From assembly GCF_023559245.1 (NCBI RefSeq), contig NZ_CP097462.1, positions 930,001-994,000 of the forward strand: 64,000 nt of DNA. The letters run 5' to 3'. Positions 36,250-44,620 of the stretch are shown in pieces; the first letter of the stretch is position 1; every line of letters begins with the position of its first letter. The DNA is from Sphingomonas sp. KRR8. Lineage in GTDB: Bacteria; Pseudomonadota; Alphaproteobacteria; Sphingomonadales; Sphingomonadaceae. The notes beneath the pieces were generated by a model. That model was not told where the DNA came from. It made no database searches and saw nothing but the letters and a program-made list of their open reading frames with translations. Both the position numbers and the translations under genes were made by a program.

Positions 36250-36838
36250 CGCAATCATCGCCAAGGACACACTCCCCGTAAATGGACCCGGCCGGTTGTC
36301 GACCGGCTGGTGGGGAATGCTCTGCCTGATCTCCACCGAAGGCATTCTCTTCGCTTACCTGATCTTCAGCTATGCCTATCTCGGCGTGCAGGCATCTGGC
36401 TCCTGGCCTCCTGGTGGCGCGCCGCCGCTCTCGCTCGCCCTCCCGAACACTATCCTGCTACTCGCCAGCAGCGTGGTGCTCGAGGTGGGCGCCCGCCGGT
36501 TCCGCAGCGGCCGCGACCGCTCCACGGTGCCGGTGCTCTTGCTGACCGCCTTGATGGGGGCGGTGTTCGTGATCGTGCAGTGGGAGGAATGGGGCCGCAA
36601 GGAGTTTGGCTTCACCGACGGCGCCTACAGCAGCATCTATTTCACGTTGACCGGCTTTCACCTCGCCCACGTGGTCGCCGGCATCCTCGCCTTGTTGGTG
36701 CTCGCCTTTTGGGGTTGGCAGCAGCGGCTTACCCGCGGCGGCCTACACCTCGCGCTGGGCCGCATGTACTGGCACTTCGTGGATGTCGTATGGCTCGTCG
36801 TATTCCTGACCATCTACATCGTCCCGCAACAGCCATGA
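36242..36838 (+). CDS. ctaE: Cytochrome c oxidase subunit III
   Basis: 198-aa membrane protein with five predicted helices, the short form of subunit III. It has the conserved WGMLCLISTEGILFA, QWEEW, GFHLAHVVAG and MYWHFVDVVWLVVF segments. The ATG at 36242 overlaps the ctaD stop and its own stop overlaps the next ATG, so the oxidase genes are translationally coupled. It stabilises subunit I and may affect proton uptake. Confidence 0.92.
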   Translation: MPDAIIAKDTLPVNGPGRLSTGWWGMLCLISTEGILFAYLIFSYAYLGVQASGSWPPGGAPPLSLALPNTILLLASSVVLEVGARRFRSGRDRSTVPVLLLTALMGAVFVIVQWEEWGRKEFGFTDGAYSSIYFTLTGFHLAHVVAGILALLVLAFWGWQQRLTRGGLHLALGRMYWHFVDVVWLVVFLTIYIVPQQP

Positions 36839-37293
36839 CCGGAACGACGCCACAGCCACAGCCCTCCGGGCACCCGGCGCCGGAGCGGGATCGCGTTTCC
36901 ACCCTGCGACTGTTGGGAGCGCTGCTTCTCGCGCCAGGAGCTTGGTTGGTGCAGTTGCTCGGCTCTTACCTCTTCTCGGCCAATGCGTGCGCCCGAGCCG
37001 ATGATGGCCGAATGCCGGAAGTGGTGCCGAGCCTGTGGCTGCTCCTGCTGCTGCTCAACGTCGTCTGCATCGCGGCAGCCATTTGCGGCATGATGCTGGC
37101 GCTCCGCTCGTGGCGCAAAACGCGCCACGAAGGACGCGGCGGTGGCCACCACCTGCTGGACGTGGGCGAAGGCCGGACCCGTTTCAGCGCCCTGTCCGCC
37201 GCCATCGTGAGCGGAATCTTTCTATTCGCCATTCTGGCCGAATTTGGCGCCTTGCTCATCCTGCAGCGCTGCGCTCCAGGGTATTGGCTGTGA
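36835..37293 (+). CDS. Small membrane protein of the caa3 cluster
   Basis: 152-aa protein with three membrane segments (about residues 22-45, 62-85 and 118-142), a His-rich cytoplasmic or periplasmic loop (GRGGGHHLLDVGEG) and two Cys near the membrane. No named family recognised. Overlaps both neighbours by four bases, so it is probably a subunit or assembly factor of this oxidase. The longer frame from 36310 is shadow coding inside ctaE. Confidence 0.65.
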   Translation: MTGTTPQPQPSGHPAPERDRVSTLRLLGALLLAPGAWLVQLLGSYLFSANACARADDGRMPEVVPSLWLLLLLLNVVCIAAAICGMMLALRSWRKTRHEGRGGGHHLLDVGEGRTRFSALSAAIVSGIFLFAILAEFGALLILQRCAPGYWL

Positions 37294-38171
37294 AGTGGTG
37301 CTGGTCAGCAGCAGCGCTTATTCTCTGCTCGTCTTCGCTCGCTGCGCACGGCAATGAGGCAGGCCATCAAGGCGTCAGCCTCAATAATCTCATCATTGTC
37401 ACGCTGCTCATTGGCCTTCTGGCTGCCTTCGTTGTGGGCTGGCGAGGGATGCCGATGCGCAGGAGGGGAAACAAGCCGGTCGAGCCTTGGCGGGCGGGCC
37501 TGTTCGTTGGTGCGCTGGTGGTACTCGGGATGGTCCTCTTGCCACCGTTCGACGAACTCGCCGACAAGCATTTTTCGGCACACATGGCGCAGCACCTCGC
37601 CTTGCTGGTCGTTGCGCCCCCCATGCTCGCCGCTTCCCAGGCCCATCTCGTCCTGCTGCGCGCCTTTCCGGTGCCACTCCGACGCCAGGTAGGCCGCGCA
37701 ACTGCTCGAACGCCCGGGCTGCGTTTCGCCGCCGATCACAGTTCCACCATATGGTTCGTCTGCCTGAGTTCGATTGGCGTGCTCTGGTTCTGGCACCTGC
37801 CCGCGATCTACGATTACGCTCGCCGCCACGAAGTCGTGCACGATCTCGAACACCTGGTTTTTCTCATAACCGAGCTCGCTTTCTGGCGCGTCATCCTGTT
37901 TCGCCGCGAACGGCAGCTAAGTCGCGCTGCAGCCGCCCTCATCTTGGTCGGCATGAGCGTCCAAGGTGGGCTGCTTGCCGCCATCATCACGCTGGCCGGA
38001 CATCCGCTTTACCTGAGCTACGGCGCCGGCGGAGAGGCCTTGTCGGATCAGGCGGTTGGCGGAGTGATGATGTGGGTGCTTGCCGGAACGGTTTACCTTG
38101 GCGCCTTCGCTGCGCTGTTTGCGGCGGCGCTTGCCAAGTCCCCCAAGCCCGTACGCCGAAGCAAAGCCTAG
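37290..38171 (+). CDS. CtaG-like caa3 oxidase assembly factor
   Basis: 293-aa membrane protein starting at a GTG that overlaps the previous stop, with a signal-like first helix and about seven more. HMAQHLALLVVAPPMLAAS and LWFWHLPAIYDYA followed by HDLEHLVFL are typical of the caa3_CtaG family, whose His residues may handle copper for CuB insertion. It closes the oxidase operon and converges, overlapping by four bases, on the Crp/Fnr gene. No Cox11 gene is seen in the cluster. Confidence 0.85.
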   Translation: MKWCWSAAALILCSSSLAAHGNEAGHQGVSLNNLIIVTLLIGLLAAFVVGWRGMPMRRRGNKPVEPWRAGLFVGALVVLGMVLLPPFDELADKHFSAHMAQHLALLVVAPPMLAASQAHLVLLRAFPVPLRRQVGRATARTPGLRFAADHSSTIWFVCLSSIGVLWFWHLPAIYDYARRHEVVHDLEHLVFLITELAFWRVILFRRERQLSRAAAALILVGMSVQGGLLAAIITLAGHPLYLSYGAGGEALSDQAVGGVMMWVLAGTVYLGAFAALFAAALAKSPKPVRRSKA

Positions 38172-38917
38172 AGCGCGAACACTCCCAACTCACGTTCATC
38201 GCGGGCGATGTAAGGATCGGGCCCACAGAAGCGCTCTATCTGCTCCCGGTCGCGGACAAAGATCATCCGGCCCCGGAGATACAACCCATGTTCGGCCACG
38301 TTCTGCAGCACTCGTGACAATGTTTCAGGGGTGATGCCGAGCCGCGATGAAAGGTGGCGCTTCGAAATAGGCAGGAACGCCGGGCTGGTGTGCGGCTGAA
38401 GATCCGCAAGCCGCAGCAGAAATGCACCCACGCGCTGGGCCGCCGTACGCGTACTCGCGTCCAGCGTGTTGCGAACGCTCATGCGCCACTGGCCCGAGGT
38501 CACGGACAGGAGATTGAACGACAGTCGCGCGGACTGGCTCATCGCACCGAGAATTACGTCCGCGGGAAATCCGCATATCTTCGTTCTCGTCAGCGCTCGC
38601 GCCGACAACAGGCAGGGTTCGTCGAACAAGGCTGCTCCCGGCAGCAGCAGGTCGTGCGCGGCCAGCAAGAGAACACCGAATTCGCGAGTGCCTTCAATCC
38701 GGCTGAGGTCGACCAAACCACGGCTGATAATCATCAAACGGGTCAGTGGATTGTCTTGCTCAAAGATGAGTTCACCGGGCTTGAACCATAGCGAGGTGCA
38801 ATTGGCGATAAGCGAATCGGCGAGCCCCGCTTCAACACCTTCGAAGAGGTGGAACCCGCGAAGCTCGTCGAAATCGTTCTCGGCCGCGTCGGCGGCAGAA
38901 TGCTCCGTTGAGGTCAT
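38168..38917 (-). CDS. Crp/Fnr-family transcriptional regulator
   Basis: About 249 aa: cyclic-nucleotide-binding-like beta domain (residues 25-140), dimer helix, and a winged helix with ISKRHLSSRLGITPETLSRVLQ as recognition helix. The N-terminus lacks the four-Cys cluster of FNR, so it is not an iron-sulfur oxygen sensor of that type; haem or redox sensing as in DNR remains possible. Start either ATG 38917 or GTG 38950. Placed end-to-end with the oxidase operon, it is the best candidate regulator of that cassette. Confidence 0.85.
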   Translation of the reverse strand: MTSTEHSAADAAENDFDELRGFHLFEGVEAGLADSLIANCTSLWFKPGELIFEQDNPLTRLMIISRGLVDLSRIEGTREFGVLLLAAHDLLLPGAALFDEPCLLSARALTRTKICGFPADVILGAMSQSARLSFNLLSVTSGQWRMSVRNTLDASTRTAAQRVGAFLLRLADLQPHTSPAFLPISKRHLSSRLGITPETLSRVLQNVAEHGLYLRGRMIFVRDREQIERFCGPDPYIARDERELGVFAL

Positions 38918-39061
38918 CGATAGAACCAGGAGTGGGTCAAACGCGGGCACTCACTCTCAGCAACGTAGCAGACAAGCAGTGATTGGCCAGACACTTGCCC
39001 AACGTTTCGATGCCCTCTCTCCATCGCCGCAGAGGCGGGAGAGTTCTTGCGGTCTCTGCCC

Positions 39062-39901
39062 TCAGCCACGCCGCTCAGAAAGCTGAGCAGCTTGCACCCA
39101 CCACCCGTTGATGCGTGCTGCAGCATCGCCATGCTGACTTGCGGCATTATTCGCGTAGGTTGCAATCTGCTGTTCGAGCACGCGCACGTCCGCCATGTCG
39201 GCTGCGGGTGCGAGTTTGCCATAGTCGGTGAGGGCCCGGGACGCAGCCTGCAGCTCTGCTTTCACTTGGGGCCAGTTGCCTTGCGCCGCAGCGATCGCTG
39301 CAAGCGAGAGATTCTGCCGAGCCTTGACCAGCGGCATTCGCGTCGTGGAGCTCTCCAACACGATGCTTTGCTGCAACGTCTTAAGGCTGGCATCGGCTGC
39401 GTGGACATCGCCGCGTCCGAGGGCGTCTCTCGCGGCGGTCAACTGCTTGCGAGCAACACTGGTGTCGAGCAGGATCTCGCTGTAGCCGCCGGCGACCGCC
39501 CGAACCGCGACCGGCGCCGTCCGACTCTTCGTCGCGTCTTCCTTCCTGGCGTCCTCCAAAGCCCCGATGAAGCTTTCTTGTGAAACTTCGGAAAAGATTG
39601 GGACAAGTGGGACACCGCCGGTTCGGACGAGTTCATCAAGGGCCGAAACAATGTTAATCCTCGCGGTTGCGACGTCTTTTCTGGCCAAGGCTGTTCGCGC
39701 CATCTGCGTCGCCGCCAAGACGCGAACGGCTGCGTTTGATCGCTCCACCGCGCGATCGTGGATTGGCTGGGCAGCCTGTCGTGGAGCAGGTGTGGGACGC
39801 TCGGCTGCCTCGGCCTTGTCGCTCTTTGCACAAGACACAATGGACAGACTTCCCAGGCTCAGCGCGACCGCCGCGCAGAGAGTATCAAAGACACGTGGCA
39901 T
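39062..39901 (-). CDS. YfdX-family periplasmic protein
   Basis: 279-aa exported helical protein. The N-terminal signal ends near IVSCAKSD and could be a lipobox. The body matches YfdX: ALARKDVATARINIVSALDEL, VPIFSEVSQES, an Ala/Asp-rich helix bundle, GNWPQVKAELQAASRAL. YfdX proteins are linked to acid or antibiotic stress. The ATG at 39901 has a perfect GGAGG site; the open frame to 39961 is not needed. Single gene. Confidence 0.8.
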   Translation of the reverse strand: MPRVFDTLCAAVALSLGSLSIVSCAKSDKAEAAERPTPAPRQAAQPIHDRAVERSNAAVRVLAATQMARTALARKDVATARINIVSALDELVRTGGVPLVPIFSEVSQESFIGALEDARKEDATKSRTAPVAVRAVAGGYSEILLDTSVARKQLTAARDALGRGDVHAADASLKTLQQSIVLESSTTRMPLVKARQNLSLAAIAAAQGNWPQVKAELQAASRALTDYGKLAPAADMADVRVLEQQIATYANNAASQHGDAAARINGWWVQAAQLSERRG

Positions 39902-40124
39902 CGTATCCTCCGATTGCATGCTGATGGTAATGGGCACGGGCGCAGCCGCTCCGCACCCCAAATAACCGGAAGGCTCGGATGCCGTTCCGGGCTTTGACCA
40001 ACGTCAATTTTTTCCCGGAGTCGACTCTCCCCGCGCGGTGAGCGAGGAAGGTCACGAACGCTCGTCTTGGATGGGTTCGGCAGTCACTCGGGAAACCAGT
40101 GCCCGACGGAACAGTTGTCAGCAG

Positions 40125-40889
40125 ATGGAACTACTGGTCCTTACGGCGCTCTGCGTACTCGTCCTGAGCGCCATTCACCTCACCGCTCCGATGATGCGCT
40201 TCCTGGAGGGGACGCCGCGCAGCATCTGGCTTTCGATCGCCGGTGGCGTCTCGGTCGCCTACGTTTTCGTTCACTTCCTTCCGGAGCTTGCGAGCGGGCA
40301 AAAGGACATCGCGGCTGAACTGCGTTCAGTCGATTTCGCCGAGCGCCATGTCTATCTGATCGCGCTGGCGGGGCTCCTCACCTTCTATGGTCTCGACCGC
40401 CTCGCCAAAGCCGATCGCTCCCGCCATGCCGGTCGACCGGTATCCGATGGTCGCGGCGCCAAGCGTCGCGACGCGCCTCCTGCCAGCTCGGGCGTGTTCT
40501 GGATCCACATGGCGAGCTTCGGGGTCTACAACGCCATTATTGGCTACCTGCTGCTGCACCGCGAGAAGATGACGCTGGGCAGCCTATTGTTTTTCGCCGT
40601 CGCAATGGCCCTGCATTTCTTGGTGACGGATTACGGATTGAACGAAGATCACAAGTCCCTCTTTCGGTCCCTTGGCCGCTGGATTCTGGCGGGCACGCTT
40701 GCACTTGGCTGGCTGATCGGCGCGCTGACGGAAGTGGGAAAGCCCGTCATTGCCGCACTGACTGCCTTTTTGGGTGGTGGCGTGGTCCTGAACGTACTCA
40801 AAGAGGAAGTGCCAAGCGAACAGCAGAGCCGCTTCTGGGCCTTCGCTGCCGGGGCGTCGGCGTATTCCCTCCTTTTGCTGACGCTCTGA
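40125..40889 (+). CDS. ZIP-like multi-pass membrane protein
   Basis: About 254 aa with seven or eight membrane helices. SIWLSIAGGVSVAYVFVHFLPEL near the start and GGGVVLNVLKEEVPSE near the end resemble the paired helices of ZIP-type transporters, but the canonical metal-binding histidines are only partly visible (HFLPEL, HMASFGVYNA). The frame opens at a GTG at 40038; the ATG at 40125 begins right at the first helix and is preferred. Last gene of element B before the third attachment core. Confidence 0.6.
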   Translation: MELLVLTALCVLVLSAIHLTAPMMRFLEGTPRSIWLSIAGGVSVAYVFVHFLPELASGQKDIAAELRSVDFAERHVYLIALAGLLTFYGLDRLAKADRSRHAGRPVSDGRGAKRRDAPPASSGVFWIHMASFGVYNAIIGYLLLHREKMTLGSLLFFAVAMALHFLVTDYGLNEDHKSLFRSLGRWILAGTLALGWLIGALTEVGKPVIAALTAFLGGGVVLNVLKEEVPSEQQSRFWAFAAGASAYSLLLLTL

Positions 40890-41506
40890 AGGCCCGAATT
40901 CTGAACCAAAACTTCTCTTAGCAGGCATCGAGCTTATGTCCGCAATGGTCTGTAAGTGGACACATGCTGCTTAGCTGATCCAATGTCTGCTTACTGGCAT
41001 CGCAGCTGCAGCCCTAAGCGTCCGAGAAGGGCGCTAAGCCGACGTACTGACGGCCTGAACGAACGGCGGCTTTGGCTTGGCCACGCCCAATAGCGGTTCT
41101 TCCGCTTCCCACCAAAGCAAACTCGATCCAACGCTAAAGAGAGGTTCGTTTATGGCATCGTCTTCTTTCGCTTGGACCGCAGACGTTCGGCGCTTAGCTG
41201 CTCTTCGAGAGAGGAGCCGTGTGAGCTAAATTGAGTCATCCTTTAGCGTCCGTCTTTGTAGATTAACGGCGATGGAAATTTAACCGGCAAAACACGAATG
41301 CAGCTAAGTGGTTGGTTTTGTTTGTAGAACAACGAACTCTTAATCAGCGGGTCCTAGGTTCGAGCCCTAGTGCGTCCACCATTTCTCCTTCAGCTCCTCA
41401 CAATTCGCGCGGAACGGTCTGCCTGACTGGTCTCGTAGATGGGCTGCGAACGCCTTGAAGGAGCTCACCCCAACATCGGGTCCTTTTTGTTCGCTGCTAT
41501 CGACCC
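40890..41506. other. Non-coding gap containing attachment core 3
   Basis: About 617 bases with no supportable gene. It holds several GTCCGC/GCAGAC-like pieces of the dispersed intergenic repeat (near 40938-41060 and 41175) and the third tRNA-Lys core at 41336-41384, after which the chromosome resumes. Confidence 0.4.
41336..41384 (+). repeat. Attachment core copy 3 (right end of element B)
   Basis: Forty-nine bases identical to the 3' half of tRNA-Lys at 8999-9047, diverging after the third T past CCA. No 5' tRNA half, so not a gene. It shares one further upstream A with core 2, consistent with recombination at this sequence. Confidence 0.9.
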
Positions 41507-43576
41507 TTAGAAGCTGCCCTTCACGCTTAGCGCGAATATCGGTCCGATCAGTTGGTCGTGGCTTTGCCGGAACAGCAACGGGGAGGTGTTGCGACGACCG
41601 TCGTAGACGAAGCGTTCCTGCCGGTGGCGGGCGTTCAGCAGGTTGGCCACGGCAAACCGCACCGTCAGCCCCGCCACATCCTTGTTCTCGATGAAGGTCT
41701 CGTCGAACCATGGCCCCTCCCACGTGCGACTGACCTCCGTCAAATAGTAATAGGGCACGTAATGGCTGTGGGATACTTCCGAGCCATAGGCCCAGTCACT
41801 GTGCGGAATGTCGTGGCGGAAGGAGATGTCGGCCCAGCGATTGCGGTTGCCGCTGATCGGTCGCAGTGCGCCTGTCAGCGGATCGCGAACGCGGGTGCGT
41901 TCAAGCCCGACGGTCACGTCCAGCTTGGCGCCATGCCAGCCGATCGGGTCGAAGTTGATGGTGCTGACGCTCTCGAAGCCGATCCGCTTCGCACTCGGCA
42001 AATTCCCCACGCCCTGCCCGTCGGGGCCGATCGGGATGATGTCCACGATGTCGGTGATCCGGTGCGCGTAGAGGCGCAACCGGGTGTTGCCCCATGCGCC
42101 GAGCGTGCGGCCAGCCTCCAGCTCCAGCTGCCAGCTTTGCGGCGGGACAAGCAGGGCATTGCCGTTGTTGTTGCGATCGTCGCTCAGCCGCGGCTGATCA
42201 AGGAAATCGTAGAAGCTGATCTGACCGATCTTGCGGTTGAGCTTCAGGCTGACGTCCCACGACTTCGTCGGCCGCCAGCCGACCGTCACGCTGCCCTTGG
42301 GTCGGAAGAACTTGCGCGGGGGAAGCTGGCCGCCGACCAGCTCCAGCCGCGACACTTCGGCGCCGCCGACCAGCTGCACGTCCAGCTTGGGTGAGAGTGC
42401 CCGGCCGAAAGTGACGAGGCCCTCGTAGCGCCGCTCGCGCACCGTGCCGCTGCCGTCGGCCAGCGGCTGCTCGATAAAGGTGCCGCTGTCGTCGAGAACG
42501 AAAAAGCGGCCGTCCTGGGCAAGGCTATTGTAGGCCCGCTCCAGCGAGAATTGGAGCGTGTTCTTGCCCAGCTTCCATCCATATTCGGCGCGGCCGACCG
42601 TCTCACGAATGCGGACGTCGCGATTGAACCGCAGGCCTTCGTCGGGCCGACCGCTGTCGAAACTGGTGATCTGCGTCGTAATCGTCGGCTCATGCTCGAA
42701 ATGCGTGAGGCCGATGAGCTTGAGCCGGCCGGGCCCGAGCGCGAAGCTGTAGTCGCCGTTGGCTTCGCTGATGTAGCCGTTGCGCCGCTGCCGTGTGATC
42801 CGCCGCCGATCGTCGCGGTCCAGCCTGTTGCGCCGGTCCTTGAACTGGGAACGCGCCCAGTAAGGCTCGTAAGAGACGATCAGATTGCCTTCCGACGAGC
42901 CGGGCCCGTCGAGCTTGGTCGTCAGCGAAAATTTCGGTCCCGTGAAGTCGGACCAGAGCACCTCGTGCCGGCGCTCGACCACCTGTCCGGACGGGTCGAT
43001 GATCTCGATCGGGCCACCGAAAGCGCCACGCCCGGACTCCGTGTTCACCGCCAGCGTGTAATCCAGCGGGCCGGCATGATCGTTGTAGCTGATCGACCCG
43101 CTATCCCAGCGCGGATGGGCGTAGTGAGCGCGGATATCCGGCTTCCATTCGAACTGACCATGCGCCTTGCGAACGGCCTTGACGGCCACATTGGCGACCT
43201 GCCCGGTCAGTCCGGCAATCCCGAGCTGCGCCGCGTCGAGGATTTCGATCCGCTCGACGTCCGAGGCGTTGATCTTGCCCAGCTCGGCGATGGCGCCGCC
43301 CGACTTGTTGGCGACCCGCTGCCCGTTGAGCAGCACATTCTCCGACGCTTGCCCAAGGCCACGCTCCTGGCTTGCCTCGTGGATGGTGAAACCGGGAACC
43401 TGCACCAGCATGTCGAGTGCTGTGCGGGGCGCGAAACGAGCGAAATCGGCCGGCACGAAGGTCGTCTTGCCTGCCAGCGAGGTCACCAGCGGCGCGTTGG
43501 GCGCGGTCTGGGCAGAGGCAAGAGCCGGAATGAATGCAGCCGTGCAGAACAGGCCGAGGCGGGTGATGGACGGCAT
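41507..43576 (-). CDS. TonB-dependent outer-membrane receptor
   Basis: 689 aa with a signal peptide (ending ALASAQ), a plug domain (about residues 40-140; DMLVQVPGFTI, VLLNGQRV, DVERIEILD) and a 22-strand-type barrel ending in the aromatic strand FALSVKGSF. Substrate unknown; no siderophore or sugar genes adjoin. ATG at 43576 with GGAG. It stands first after the third attachment core, and just downstream of the repeat protein gene at 43627, in the same direction. Confidence 0.9.
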   Translation of the reverse strand: MPSITRLGLFCTAAFIPALASAQTAPNAPLVTSLAGKTTFVPADFARFAPRTALDMLVQVPGFTIHEASQERGLGQASENVLLNGQRVANKSGGAIAELGKINASDVERIEILDAAQLGIAGLTGQVANVAVKAVRKAHGQFEWKPDIRAHYAHPRWDSGSISYNDHAGPLDYTLAVNTESGRGAFGGPIEIIDPSGQVVERRHEVLWSDFTGPKFSLTTKLDGPGSSEGNLIVSYEPYWARSQFKDRRNRLDRDDRRRITRQRRNGYISEANGDYSFALGPGRLKLIGLTHFEHEPTITTQITSFDSGRPDEGLRFNRDVRIRETVGRAEYGWKLGKNTLQFSLERAYNSLAQDGRFFVLDDSGTFIEQPLADGSGTVRERRYEGLVTFGRALSPKLDVQLVGGAEVSRLELVGGQLPPRKFFRPKGSVTVGWRPTKSWDVSLKLNRKIGQISFYDFLDQPRLSDDRNNNGNALLVPPQSWQLELEAGRTLGAWGNTRLRLYAHRITDIVDIIPIGPDGQGVGNLPSAKRIGFESVSTINFDPIGWHGAKLDVTVGLERTRVRDPLTGALRPISGNRNRWADISFRHDIPHSDWAYGSEVSHSHYVPYYYLTEVSRTWEGPWFDETFIENKDVAGLTVRFAVANLLNARHRQERFVYDGRRNTSPLLFRQSHDQLIGPIFALSVKGSF

Positions 43577-43626
43577 GCGATACGCTCCGGTGAACAGATC
43601 GAAGAGGGACTGGCGCCGGGTCGGGA

Positions 43627-44514
43627 TCAGCGGTCGCGATCGACCAGGCCGAGCGCCTTGGCCTCGACCAGCTTGTTCACCTTGACAGTGCCGTGGACCC
43701 GCCGGAAGCGAGCATAGTCAGCGGGAGTGACACCCAGCGCGCGCATCTGCGCGACTTCCGAGCTGCGGAACGGCGTATAACCAGCGGAACGAAGCTGGGC
43801 GAGATAGTCGGGCGACACGCCCAGCGCCTTCAGCTGCACGATCTCCCTCGGCGGGATACGGCCGAAGCCGGCGCGGACCAGCGCGTCGACATATTCAGGG
43901 GTGACGCCGAGCGCCTTAAATGCGGTGAGGTCGCTCAGGTGGTCGGGACGGTAACCCCGCCGATCCAGCTCGCGGATGTAGGCGGGCGTGACTCCAAGCG
44001 CCGCAAGGCCGGCCAGGTCATTGCCGGTGGCGCCGACATATCCCGCCTGGCGGACCGCCAGCACGAGGTCACGGGTGACGTTGAGGAGCATCATGCCCAA
44101 CAGTTCGCGGCGATTGTCAGTGCGCACTCCGGACTGGCGGAGCATGGCCGTGAAACGCTGATCGGCCGAAAACAGGCAGCGCCCGGAGCCACGCCCCTCC
44201 CCGCCACTTCCGCCGCAGTCGAGCCGCCCGGCGTCGCGGACCAGGGCGAAGCGCAGCGGCCGGGAGCCGGGGCCGAGCAGCTGCTGCGGCGCCAGGCCGA
44301 TCAGGTCGCGGGCGGGCATGGTGGAGCTGGTGTCGACCGAGTGCCGGTCCCGGCCTCCATCCGCCTCGTCGACACGAAGACGGACCTGGCCATTATTTCC
44401 CGGCGACAGGGAGAGGGCGAAACGCAACTCGCCGATCTCGGCTGCGAAACCCGCACTCGAGATGCTGATGAAGGCCAGCAGCAGGCTGCCGATGAATAGT
44501 AAGAAGCGAACCAT
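43627..44514 (-). CDS. Secreted protein with ALGVTP-type tandem repeats
   Basis: 295-aa exported protein (signal MVRFLLFIGSLLLAFISISS). After an unassigned region it carries about five repeats of about 27 residues with the core ALGVTPxYxxxLxxxGY (for example LAALGVTPAYIRELDRRGY, FKALGVTPEYVDALVRAGF). The same repeats end the M56 peptidase encoded next upstream. ATG at 44514 with AAGGAGA. It may compete with or bind that sensor domain; this is inference. Confidence 0.75.
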   Translation of the reverse strand: MVRFLLFIGSLLLAFISISSAGFAAEIGELRFALSLSPGNNGQVRLRVDEADGGRDRHSVDTSSTMPARDLIGLAPQQLLGPGSRPLRFALVRDAGRLDCGGSGGEGRGSGRCLFSADQRFTAMLRQSGVRTDNRRELLGMMLLNVTRDLVLAVRQAGYVGATGNDLAGLAALGVTPAYIRELDRRGYRPDHLSDLTAFKALGVTPEYVDALVRAGFGRIPPREIVQLKALGVSPDYLAQLRSAGYTPFRSSEVAQMRALGVTPADYARFRRVHGTVKVNKLVEAKALGLVDRDR

Positions 44515-44620
44515 GGCTAATCTCCTTGGATCGAAGGGTTGAGGCAAAGCGGTCCCGCTCACCCCCGAAAGGGTGTTCAAATCGAGCGGTTCTCAGGGTC
44601 GTGAGGGAGGCGGAGCTGCC

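Larger units (their letters stand above)
18335..41335. mobile_element. Element B: region between attachment cores 2 and 3
   Basis: About 23 kb bounded by the second and third copies of the tRNA-Lys core. No integrase, transposase or conjugation gene is recognisable. Cargo includes a stress-type operon with its AraC regulator and a complete PQQ dehydrogenase-to-oxidase respiratory cassette. It may be an older integrated island that lost its integrase, or one mobilised by the integrase of element A. The alternative, that it is ancestral chromosome trapped by a displaced core, cannot be excluded from one genome. Confidence 0.55.

Noticed and set aside
36310..36834. Upstream extension of the small membrane protein of the oxidase cluster
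   Set aside because: It reads through ctaE in another frame; the ATG at 36835 overlapping the ctaE stop matches the coupling of the other genes.
38168..38917. FNR-type oxygen sensor
   Set aside because: The N-terminal cysteine cluster that holds the iron-sulfur centre is absent, so only the wider Crp/Fnr family is claimed.
42551..43717. Long plus-strand frame (388 codons) opposite the TonB receptor
   Set aside because: Shadow of the receptor gene on the other strand; no domain, signal or ribosome site.
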